DNA of 5,311 bases from contig JAURHO010000118.1 in NCBI GenBank assembly GCA_030833265.1, positions 1 through 5,311 on the forward strand, given 5' to 3'. Positions 1 through 5,311 of the stretch are shown here, piece after piece. Each line of letters begins with the position of its first letter. Positions within the stretch are counted from its first letter, which is position 1. This DNA is from Crocinitomicaceae bacterium (lineage in GTDB: Bacteria > Bacteroidota > Bacteroidia > Flavobacteriales_D > Crocinitomicaceae). Position numbers and translations under genes: made by a program. The notes under the pieces are model-generated. The model was not told the origin of the DNA and searched no databases. It was given only the letters and a program-made list of their open reading frames with translations.

Positions 1-1113
1 TTTCGCCAAACGCTCTTGTAATTTCTCGCGATCGTAGTCAGAGGTTGTTTGCTCAATTTGCGCACGGATTTGACCCACACGCGCTTGGATATCGGCTTTT
101 TTACCTTTACCGTTTACGATTGTGGTGTTGTCTTTATCGATGTCGATTTTTTGAGCAGAGCCAAGCATGTCAAGTGTGACATTTTCTAGGGTCATGCCGC
201 GCTCTTCCGAGATGACAGTACCACCTGTAAGAATAGCGATGTCCTCAAGCATTGCCTTACGGCGATCACCAAAGCCAGGAGCTTTGACAGCAGCTACTTT
301 TAATGAGCCACGCAAACGGTTTACAACGAGTGTTCCGAGCGCCTCTCCATCAACATCTTCAGCAATAATGAGTAAAGACTTTCCAGACTGAACCACTGGC
401 TCGAGGATTGGAAGCAATTCTTTCATACTCGAGATTTTTTTCTCAGAAATCAGGATCAAAGGATTCTCCATTTCTGTGATCATTTTCTCGGCATTGGTTA
501 CAAAATAAGGCGATAAATAACCGCGGTCAAATTGCATCCCTTCTACTGTTTTAACTTCAGTTTCGGTGCCTTTTGCTTCTTCTACGGTGATGACGCCGTC
601 GTTACCTACAACTTTCATGGCCTCAGCAATAAGTTTACCGATGGTTTCGTCGTTGTTGGCTGAAATAGTAGCGATTTGTTCAATTTTGCTGTTGTCGTTA
701 CCCACTTGCTTAGAAAGCTTTTTAAGGTTGGCAACAACTTCTTGTACGGCTTTATCGATCCCGCGCTTGAGGTCCATTGGATTGGCACCGGCTGCAACGT
801 TTTTGAGACCCGCTGTAACGATAGCCTGAGCTAAAACAGTTGCTGTAGTGGTTCCGTCTCCGGCGATATCGGCCGTTTTAGAAGCTACTTCTTTTACCAT
901 TTGAGCACCCATGTTTTCAATTGGGTCTTTGAGTTCGATTTCTTTAGCAACACTCACGCCATCTTTTGTAACGTGTGGTGCGCCAAACTTTTTGCCAATG
1001 ACGACATTGCGGCCTTTTGGCCCAAGCGTCACTTTTACTGCATTTGCCAATGCATCAACACCTCTTTTTAATTTCTCACGAGCTTCTACGTCGAAATAAA
1101 TTTCTTTTGCCAT
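1..1113 (-). CDS. groEL: 60 kDa chaperonin GroEL, N-terminal 371 residues (3' end outside window)
   Basis: GroEL forms the double-ring ATP-driven folding chamber of the cytoplasm and works with the GroES lid. The frame is open from the ATG at 1113 to the window edge, giving 371 of the roughly 545 residues usual for the family, so the gene is cut by the window and not broken. Visible landmarks are MAKEIYFDVEAREKLKRGV at the N-terminus, the nucleotide-binding LGPKGRNVVI (residues 30-39), DGVSVAKEI (51-59), the ATPase motif GDGTTTAT (85-92, with Asp86 matching the catalytic Asp87 of E. coli), GMQFDRGYLSPYF in the apical region, and APGFGDRRKAML followed by DIAILTGGTVISEE. The start lies 18 nt after the groES stop, which indicates a bicistronic groESL mRNA. 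The leader before the ATG is A-rich with no Shine-Dalgarno. Identification is essentially certain; the C-terminal tail cannot be judged. Confidence 0.98.
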   Translation of the reverse strand, partial: MAKEIYFDVEAREKLKRGVDALANAVKVTLGPKGRNVVIGKKFGAPHVTKDGVSVAKEIELKDPIENMGAQMVKEVASKTADIAGDGTTTATVLAQAIVTAGLKNVAAGANPMDLKRGIDKAVQEVVANLKKLSKQVGNDNSKIEQIATISANNDETIGKLIAEAMKVVGNDGVITVEEAKGTETEVKTVEGMQFDRGYLSPYFVTNAEKMITEMENPLILISEKKISSMKELLPILEPVVQSGKSLLIIAEDVDGEALGTLVVNRLRGSLKVAAVKAPGFGDRRKAMLEDIAILTGGTVISEERGMTLENVTLDMLGSAQKIDIDKDNTTIVNGKGKKADIQARVGQIRAQIEQTTSDYDREKLQERLAK

Positions 1114-1131
1114 TTTTTCGTTGATTTTAAA

Positions 1132-1407
1132 TTAGAAAATACCGTAAATGTCTGACTCTCTCATGATGAGATAAGTGCTGCCATCAATTTTAATTTCAGT
1201 GCCTGCATACTGTCCATAAAGTACGGAGTCACCAACTTTTACCGACATTGGTTCATCTTTTTTACCGGATCCAGCTGCTATTACAGTTCCACGCAATGGT
1301 TTTTCTTTTGCAGTATCCGGAATGATGATTCCACTTGCTGTTTTTTGCTCTGCTGGCGCAGGTTCTACCAGAACTCTGTCTGCCAAAGGTTTGAAATTTA
1401 CTGACAT
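1132..1407 (-). CDS. groES: 10 kDa co-chaperonin GroES
   Basis: GroES is the heptameric lid that closes the GroEL chamber. The product is 91 residues, the normal length for the family. The N-terminus FKPLADRVLVEPAPAE is the classical GroES opening. The mobile loop that docks on GroEL spans about residues 17-36 and carries the hydrophobic contact GIIIP (26-30). The roof region is around residues 45-57, followed by VKVGDSVLYGQYAGTEIKIDG and the conserved end YLIMRESDIYGIF. The ATG at 1407 fits the family N-terminus. The gene is complete and first of the groES-groEL pair, with 18 nt to groEL. No CIRCE-type HrcA operator is visible upstream; instead the 148-nt gap to secG holds a terminator, a short palindrome and a sigma-54-like element (separate entries). 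Confidence 0.98.
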   Translation of the reverse strand: MSVNFKPLADRVLVEPAPAEQKTASGIIIPDTAKEKPLRGTVIAAGSGKKDEPMSVKVGDSVLYGQYAGTEIKIDGSTYLIMRESDIYGIF

Positions 1408-1435
1408 GAAATATTAAAATTTAGTTGTGTGCCCT

Positions 1436-1454
1436 ACTTCGAAAAACATGCCAA
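1436..1454 (-). promoter_or_regulatory. Possible sigma-54-like promoter for groESL (weak -12 half)
   Basis: The minus strand reads TTGGCATG TTTT TCGAA from 1454 downward. The first block matches the -24 element of the sigma-54 consensus (TTGGCACG, TGGCAY core) very well. The -12 block should read TTGC but reads TCGA, keeping only the first T and the G at the right spacing. If real, transcription would begin about 12 nt further on, near 1427, leaving a leader of about 20 nt before the groES ATG, a sensible distance. A sigma-54 activator gene lies upstream at 3233-4483, giving modest contextual support. No convincing Bacteroidota primary-sigma pair (TTTG / TAnnTTTG) is seen in this gap. The mismatch in the -12 element keeps this tentative. 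Confidence 0.3.
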
Positions 1455-1462
1455 GTGCGTTT

Positions 1463-1478
1463 TCTTGAATTTTCAAGA
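1463..1478. promoter_or_regulatory. Short palindrome upstream of groES, possible operator
   Basis: A perfect 7-bp inverted repeat, TCTTGAA-TT-TTCAAGA, lies about 56 nt before the groES start and 8 nt upstream of the sigma-54-like element. The arms are too AT-rich and too short for a terminator, and no T-run follows the stem on the minus strand. Symmetry and position suit a dimeric DNA-binding protein acting on groESL, but no known regulator can be assigned. A 7-bp palindrome in AT-rich DNA can arise by chance, so this is a candidate only. Confidence 0.3.
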
Positions 1479-1497
1479 CATTTTTTCATTGATGGAC

Positions 1498-1534
1498 AAA
1501 AAAAATGTCAGTATGGGTGACATACTGACATTTT
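1498..1534 (-). terminator. Intrinsic terminator after secG
   Basis: Read on the minus strand, the 14-nt arm AAAATGTCAGTATG, a 5-nt loop TCACC and the perfectly complementary arm CATACTGACATTTT form a mismatch-free hairpin. The T-run on its 3' side is 8 nt in total (1505-1498), partly within the stem base. It begins 21 nt after the secG stop, where the end of the miaB-to-secG operon is expected. The stem core is only moderately GC-rich, but the length and T-tract compensate. It separates this operon from groESL, though the TGTCAGTA/TACTGACA symmetry would also permit a protein-binding role. Confidence 0.85.
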
Positions 1535-1555
1535 GAAATATAGTTAAACGAATGC

Positions 1556-1849
1556 TTATTGGCCTTGTCCCTGTCCTTGCATTGGCGCTTGTTGCTGTTG
1601 TTGTTGCGGCTGCACTTGTTTTGGCGCCTTTGGTTGGCTTAAGCTAATGCCTAAACTAAATACAAGAATAGCTGCTGCTAAACCCCAAGTAAGTTTGTCG
1701 ATGAGTTCATTGGTGCGTTGAACACCACCAAGCTGACTTGCACCTCCGAAGTCAGAACTTAAGCCCCCACCTTTTGGATTTTGAACATAAACTACTAAGA
1801 TGAGTAGCGCACTGGCTACAATAACTAAAAATGAAAGGATTCCTGTCAT
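1556..1849 (-). CDS. secG: Protein-export channel subunit SecG
   Basis: SecG is the small inner-membrane subunit of the SecYEG translocon and helps SecA-driven export. The 97-residue product has two membrane segments (about 4-22 and 53-71). They flank the conserved cytoplasmic loop VQNPKGGGLSSDFGGASQLGG (22-42), followed by QRTNELIDKLTW, a pattern typical of Bacteroidota SecG. After residue 72 comes a hydrophilic, low-complexity tail with six consecutive glutamines (codons at 1606-1589) and a final GQGQGQ; such tails vary between species and are probably not needed for the channel. The ATG overlaps the stop of the upstream gene in an ATGA arrangement, implying translational coupling. It is the last gene of its operon, with the terminator 21 nt beyond its stop. 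Confidence 0.95.
   Translation of the reverse strand: MTGILSFLVIVASALLILVVYVQNPKGGGLSSDFGGASQLGGVQRTNELIDKLTWGLAAAILVFSLGISLSQPKAPKQVQPQQQQQQAPMQGQGQGQ
1589..1606 (-). repeat. Glutamine-codon run (CAA/CAG, six codons) in the secG tail
   Basis: Six consecutive glutamine codons, five CAA and one CAG, form a trinucleotide tract in the 3' part of secG, followed by alternating Gly-Gln codons up to the stop. The unit is three bases, so slippage would change tail length without shifting the frame. It lies after the second membrane segment, where length variation should be tolerated. Confidence 0.8.
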
Positions 1850-2715
1850 GACGTTGAATTCAGGTTTTTCTTTAGAATTTTGATTTGATTTGCAAAGAAA
1901 CTCTTTTTTTCTGGATTAAGCAAAATTAATTGCTCATAAACCGAGATTGCCTTGGCAACAGCACCCTGCATCGCATAGATTTTTGCCAATGTTTCAGAAA
2001 CTGGAATCTGGCTCGAACTGAGACTCTCTTTTGCTTTCTTTGCCGGAGAATAAAAATCTTTTTTAGGTTTTTCTATCTCGAGGTATTGAGGAGATGACGC
2101 CTGTGAGTCGGTTTTTTCACCAAAATGCAGCCATTGGTTAAATGACTGAACTTGCACCTCAGCTTCAGTTTGTGAAGGATTTACTGCTACCTCATTTGAA
2201 GCAGCAATTTCGTTCATACTTTCATCAGAACCCGAATGCTCCTCATTCGAAAGTTGCACCTCTTGTTCTTGATCATCTAGCGCAACAAGCTCTTCTTTGT
2301 AAGTCAAGTCAACATAGGCCGCACTGATCATGTTGGCCCGTAATAGCTGATCGAGTTCGTCTGGTTTTTCCTCGACAGGATCTTGTAGTTGAACTTCGTT
2401 GTCTTTTTCGATGGAAACCACTAAGGTTTCCTCATTTTGATTTTTAATCTTTTCTTCGCGTACTGCTTCAACTTGCTCCGCAACATCTTGGAGCAAATGA
2501 AATAATACTTCTCGATTGGGGATAGAAAATGCTTTTTGATCAAGCGCTGTGGCTAAACGCACATCTTGACTATTGGCCAGTGCTTTTAAATAGAGAATAG
2601 AGAAACTGGTTGCATAAGGATAAGCCGCCTCCAAATGAGCAAGATCGGTCAGGTAATTTGCCGAACAGTGCAAAGGATCTTGAATTTGAATTTGAAGTTG
2701 CTCTTTTGTTAACAC
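1846..2715 (-). CDS. Conserved protein of unknown function with C-terminal TPR-like motif
   Basis: The function is not known to me. The 289-residue product has three parts. An N-terminal helical region (about 1-90) contains YPYATSFSILYLKAL (32-46), which resembles a recurrent uncharacterised Bacteroidota family with a YPxFQxAxxLYLK-like segment. A long acidic, Glu/Gln/Ser-rich, probably disordered middle (about 90-230) carries two less polar islands, LLRANMISAAYVDLTY (124-139) and SFNQWLHF (191-198). A C-terminal helical hairpin (about 239-285) has the TPR-like pattern SETLAKIYAMQG...AKAISVYEQLILLNPEK. No signal peptide or membrane segment is seen, so it is likely cytoplasmic. The GTG at 2715 is the only usual start near the 5' end: an in-frame stop (TAA of lptE) lies four codons upstream and the next Met is residue 129. 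It starts 9 nt after lptE and overlaps secG by 4 nt, so it is co-expressed with envelope genes. A scaffold or adaptor role is inference only. Confidence 0.85.
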   Translation of the reverse strand: MLTKEQLQIQIQDPLHCSANYLTDLAHLEAAYPYATSFSILYLKALANSQDVRLATALDQKAFSIPNREVLFHLLQDVAEQVEAVREEKIKNQNEETLVVSIEKDNEVQLQDPVEEKPDELDQLLRANMISAAYVDLTYKEELVALDDQEQEVQLSNEEHSGSDESMNEIAASNEVAVNPSQTEAEVQVQSFNQWLHFGEKTDSQASSPQYLEIEKPKKDFYSPAKKAKESLSSSQIPVSETLAKIYAMQGAVAKAISVYEQLILLNPEKKSFFANQIKILKKNLNSTS

Positions 2716-2724
2716 AGGTCTAAA

Positions 2725-3240
2725 TTACCAATTACTATACAACTTATTGATTAAATCTTGGACCATTTGTGCTGCAATCTCGTCAAAAAGTTTCTTCTCG
2801 ACATCGGCCAAATTGGTTGAAGCAGAGAAATCGGCAAAACGCGTCGTGCTGAATTGCCAAACCTCTTCTTTTGGCGCTTTGATATTGATTTTCATTTGAA
2901 GGGTCATGGTAAGGCGGTTGCTAGAAGCTACGTCGGCACCTTGAATGGCCAAGGGCTGTACTTGATAGGCTGTAATGGCGCCTTCCATATTGATTTCTCC
3001 TTGTCCAAAACTAGTATTGAGCAAAAGGCGAGTATTATTTTGAACGCCGTCTTTGAGTTGTTCAGTGAGCAAAGCTCCGAATGAAAGCGGACAATTGGGC
3101 GCTGTATTTTCCAATTTTTGAATGCTGAACGTTTTCCATTCTTCAGGCATCCCTCCTTTGTCGACAAAGGAAAAGCTTTCAGGCCAACACGCACTCAATG
3201 AGCACCAAAGAACACCTATATAAAACAAGTACTTACTCAC
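2725..3240 (-). CDS. lptE: LPS-assembly lipoprotein LptE (Bacteroidota type)
   Basis: LptE is the outer-membrane lipoprotein that plugs the LptD barrel and helps insert lipopolysaccharide. The 171-residue product opens with a short basic/hydrophobic signal and a lipobox L15-S16-A17-C18, so Cys18 should be lipidated. The mature part matches the Bacteroidota LptE pattern: WKTFSIQKLENTAP after the N-terminus, LTEQLKDGV, GAITAYQVQPLAIQG (reaching Gln100), NRLTMTLQMKI (108-118), RFADF (134-138) and the end DLINKLYSNW. Length is normal. The GTG start overlaps the end of the regulator gene (GTGAGTAA, 8 nt), placing the signal peptide correctly; the next possible start, TTG at codon 5, would shorten its basic end. 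It is followed 9 nt later by the TPR-like gene. Identification rests on pattern recall, as LptE diverges strongly between phyla. Confidence 0.88.
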   Translation of the reverse strand: MSKYLFYIGVLWCSLSACWPESFSFVDKGGMPEEWKTFSIQKLENTAPNCPLSFGALLTEQLKDGVQNNTRLLLNTSFGQGEINMEGAITAYQVQPLAIQGADVASSNRLTMTLQMKINIKAPKEEVWQFSTTRFADFSASTNLADVEKKLFDEIAAQMVQDLINKLYSNW

Positions 3241-4483
3241 CTAATTGAAATTCTTTGATTTTTCGGTAGAGCGTGCGCTCTGAAATACCGAGTTCTAATG
3301 CGGCATATTTTCTTTTGCCCTTATGTTTTTCGAGTGCTTTAGCAATGAGTTCTTTTTCGCGGTCTTCGAGGCTTAACGATTCTTCTAATTCGATGTGCTC
3401 TTCAAATTCTTCGTGTACTTCATGGGCTTTACTTGGCAGCTCAACCTGAACTGGCGCCACTGGCAACATTCTTGTTGGTAGGCTTGGGCATTCCTCGTAA
3501 ACTTCTTGATAAATGCGATTCACAACCGCAGACTGATCTGCATTGAGCGCAATTTCATGATTGGAACCTGCGAGGTCAAGCACTAACTTTTTAAGTTCAG
3601 TGAGGTCTTTTTTCATGTCGAACAAGAACTTATACATCAATTCTCGTTCGGAAATAGACTCTTTAGAATTGTCGTTGATACTTAGTCCTTGCGCTTTTTC
3701 AGCTACAGGAAGTAGGTAATTTTGCAAGGTGAATTCATCGATGTCCCGAGCTGTTTCAATGACCGAAAGTTGTTCGACCATATTTTTAAGCTGTCTAATG
3801 TTTCCGGGCCAAGGATATTGTTGCAACAAAAGCACCGCTTCTTCGGTCAGTTTAATGGCTGGCATGCGGTACTTTTCAGCGAAATCATTGGCGAATTTTC
3901 TGAAAAGCAAATGAATGTCTTCGGATCTTTGTCTTAAAGCAGGTAAGCTTATTGGAACCGTACTCAGGCGATAATAGAGGTCTTCACGGAATTTGCCAGA
4001 TTGTATGGCAGCCTGCATGTTTTCATTAGTTGCAGCCACTACCCTTACATTGGTTTTCAAGGGTTTTGACGAACCCACTCGGATATACTCGCCAGTTTCT
4101 AGCACACGCAACAAGCGCACTTGTGTTTGCATGGGCAATTCGGCTACCTCATCTAGGAAAATGGTACCGCCGTTGGCTACCTCAAAGTAACCTTGTCTGC
4201 TGCCTTGCGCACCAGTAAATGAGCCTTTTTCGTGACCAAATAATTCAGAATCTATGGTGCCTTCTGGAATGGCCCCACAGTTAACGGCAATGTACTCGCC
4301 ATGTTTTCGTGAACTGAGTTGATGGATGACTTGTGGGATGATTTCTTTACCCGTTCCGCTCTCTCCGGTTACAAGCACAGAAATATCGGTAGGTGCTACT
4401 TGCATCGCAATTTCAAGAGCCCTGTTTAACAAGGGCGCAGATCCTATGATCCCAAAACGCTGTTTTACTTGTAAAAGATTCAT
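3233..4483 (-). CDS. Sigma-54-dependent transcriptional activator, AAA+ plus Fis-type HTH, no receiver domain
   Basis: Bacterial enhancer-binding proteins of this type use ATP hydrolysis to open promoters held by RNA polymerase with sigma-54. The 416-residue product starts almost directly with the AAA+ domain: Walker A GESGTGKE (40-47), the sigma-54 contact loop GSFTGA (87-92), Walker B GGTIFLDE (105-112), sensor I AATN (150-153), arginine-finger region FREDLYYRL (165-173) and sensor II WPGNIRQLKN (225-234). A linker of about 120 residues with an acidic stretch (354-373) leads to a Fis-type HTH (374-416), recognition helix about SERTLYRKIKEF (401-412). There is no N-terminal receiver, GAF or PAS domain, so activity is not controlled by a fused sensor of a usual kind. 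The GSFTGA loop replaces the common GAFTGA. The ATG at 4483 lies 31 nt after miaB; the stop overlaps lptE. Targets are not shown by the sequence. Confidence 0.95.
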   Translation of the reverse strand: MNLLQVKQRFGIIGSAPLLNRALEIAMQVAPTDISVLVTGESGTGKEIIPQVIHQLSSRKHGEYIAVNCGAIPEGTIDSELFGHEKGSFTGAQGSRQGYFEVANGGTIFLDEVAELPMQTQVRLLRVLETGEYIRVGSSKPLKTNVRVVAATNENMQAAIQSGKFREDLYYRLSTVPISLPALRQRSEDIHLLFRKFANDFAEKYRMPAIKLTEEAVLLLQQYPWPGNIRQLKNMVEQLSVIETARDIDEFTLQNYLLPVAEKAQGLSINDNSKESISERELMYKFLFDMKKDLTELKKLVLDLAGSNHEIALNADQSAVVNRIYQEVYEECPSLPTRMLPVAPVQVELPSKAHEVHEEFEEHIELEESLSLEDREKELIAKALEKHKGKRKYAALELGISERTLYRKIKEFQLGE

Positions 4484-4514
4484 GGCTTCAAATGGAGCGT
4501 ACTAAATTTTTAAT

Positions 4515-5311
4515 TTACTGGATCAATTCCCCAATCAATGTTGCAGAGGTACAGTCTGTGATTTTCACCTCAACATAGTTGCCTTTTTCTAAATCTCCTT
4601 TTGGGAAAACAACCATGACGTTGGTGCCAGTTCTACCACACAAATGTGCTTCAGAGCGTTTTGACGGCCCTTCAATCAGTACTTTCTGAGTGGTGCCAAC
4701 CAGGCGCTGGTTAGAAGCCAATGAATGCTTCAATTGCTTATCTATAATTTCATTTAGTCGACGACCTTTAACTTCTTCCGGAACATCATCTGCGAAGCGG
4801 CGTTCTGCTAAAGTTTTTGGTCGTTCTGAATATTTAAACATGTAAGCGAAATCGTATTGAACGATATCCATGAGACTGAGGGTCTCTTGGTGCTCTTCTT
4901 CGGTCTCGCCACAGAAACCAGTAATGATATCTGTTGAAATGGCGCAACCCGGAACAATACGGCGGATACTTTCGATTCTTTCCAAATACCATTCTCGCGA
5001 ATAGCCACGGTTCATGCGGTAGAGTACGTCTGTGTTACCCGACTGAACAGGTAAGTGGATGTAAGGACAAATGTTTTCGTATTTGGCCATCACTTCGAGC
5101 ACGTCGTTGGTCATGTCTTTAGGATGTGAAGTACTGAAGCGGACACGCAATAACGGAGAAACCAAAGCCACCATTTCCATGAGCTGAGCGAAATTAGTGG
5201 TTGGCTCTTCGGCATTTTTCACTTCACCCTTTGCACTGAGGTTCCAGCGGTATGAATCGACATTTTGCCCGAGAAGGGTTACTTCGCGGTAACCTTTGTC
5301 AAAAAGATCTT
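4515..5311 (-). CDS. miaB: tRNA-2-methylthio-N6-dimethylallyladenosine synthase MiaB, C-terminal 264 residues (5' end outside window)
   Basis: MiaB is a radical-SAM iron-sulfur enzyme that adds the methylthio group to i6A37 of tRNAs reading UNN codons. The frame is open to the window edge, so the fragment extends 29 codons beyond the GTG at 5222, which is an internal valine codon and not the true start. Visible family signatures are LLGQNVDSY near the fragment start, RVRFSTSHPKDMT, HLPVQSGNTDVLYRMNRGYSREWYLERI, STDIITGFCGETEEEHQETL and YSERPKTLAERRFADDVPEEVKGRRL. These are followed by a C-terminal TRAM RNA-binding domain (about 202-264 of the fragment, with GRTGTNVMVVF and the end ATLIGELIQ). 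The Cys motif binding the radical-SAM cluster would be upstream of this window and cannot be checked. LLGQNVDSY favours MiaB over RimO or MtaB. It is the first visible gene of the operon; whether its promoter or other genes lie further upstream is unknown. Confidence 0.96.
   Translation of the reverse strand, partial: DLFDKGYREVTLLGQNVDSYRWNLSAKGEVKNAEEPTTNFAQLMEMVALVSPLLRVRFSTSHPKDMTNDVLEVMAKYENICPYIHLPVQSGNTDVLYRMNRGYSREWYLERIESIRRIVPGCAISTDIITGFCGETEEEHQETLSLMDIVQYDFAYMFKYSERPKTLAERRFADDVPEEVKGRRLNEIIDKQLKHSLASNQRLVGTTQKVLIEGPSKRSEAHLCGRTGTNVMVVFPKGDLEKGNYVEVKITDCTSATLIGELIQ

Noticed and set aside
167..1099. Several open frames of 60-90 codons within the groEL region (both the plus strand and another minus-strand frame)
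   Set aside because: They lie wholly inside the unambiguous groEL frame and their translations show no coherent protein pattern.
1416..1423. TAAATTTT on the minus strand before groES as a Bacteroidota -7 box (TAnnTTTG)
   Set aside because: The final G is missing, no TTTG is found at the right distance upstream, and the transcript would start only about two bases before the ATG.
1408..1555. CIRCE (HrcA) operator upstream of groES
   Set aside because: Neither palindrome in the gap matches the TTAGCACTC-N9-GAGTGCTAA pattern.
2142..4218. Plus-strand open frames opposite the TPR-like gene, lptE and the activator
   Set aside because: They are antisense to well-supported genes, overlap each other in different frames and resemble no family I recognise.
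4503..4517. AT-only inverted repeat TAAATT-TTT-AATTTA between miaB and the activator gene, considered as a terminator
   Set aside because: The stem is 6 bp of A-T pairs only, overlaps the miaB stop codon and has no T-run; it would be very unstable.
5220..5222. GTG as a start codon for miaB
   Set aside because: The same frame continues upstream to the window edge with conserved MiaB sequence (LLGQNVDSY), so this is an internal valine codon.
1..5311. Mobile elements, CRISPR array, tRNA or rRNA genes, defence or other novel system
   Set aside because: Almost every base is accounted for by conserved core genes with short gaps; no terminal repeats, transposase, spaced repeats or RNA-gene folds were seen.

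Overview
All seven genes lie on the minus strand, so transcription runs from position 5311 towards position 1. The window looks like an ordinary core-chromosome segment of a Bacteroidota bacterium. This rests on the protein style (a SecG of the VQNPKGGGLSSDFGG type, a Bacteroidota-type LptE lipoprotein, GroEL/GroES sequence), the order miaB / sigma-54 regulator / lptE / TPR-like protein / secG, and the absence of convincing Shine-Dalgarno sequences before the starts. Genus cannot be fixed from this sequence alone.

Layout in transcription order: (1) miaB, C-terminal 264 codons only, 5311-4515, its 5' part outside the window; (2) a sigma-54-dependent AAA+ regulator with a Fis-type HTH and no receiver domain, 4483-3233; (3) lptE, an outer-membrane LPS-assembly lipoprotein, 3240-2725, overlapping gene 2 by 8 nt; (4) a conserved protein of unknown function with a C-terminal TPR-like helical hairpin, 2715-1846; (5) secG, 1849-1556, overlapping gene 4 by 4 nt (ATGA). 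These five genes are spaced 31 nt or less or overlap, and read as one operon. It is closed by a strong intrinsic terminator (14-bp perfect stem plus T8) just after secG. (6) groES, 1407-1132, and (7) groEL, first 371 codons, 1113-1, form a second transcription unit starting in the 148-nt secG-groES gap.

The first operon mixes tRNA modification (MiaB), envelope biogenesis (LptE, SecG) and a regulator; the second makes the GroESL chaperonin. The most interesting non-coding segment is the secG-groES gap. After the terminator it holds a second short palindrome and, directly downstream of that, a TTGGCATG element resembling the -24 half of a sigma-54 promoter with a poor -12 half. Since a sigma-54 activator is encoded a few genes upstream, a link is conceivable but unproven. 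I found no mobile element, CRISPR array, RNA gene or clearly novel system; the region is mostly conserved housekeeping sequence.
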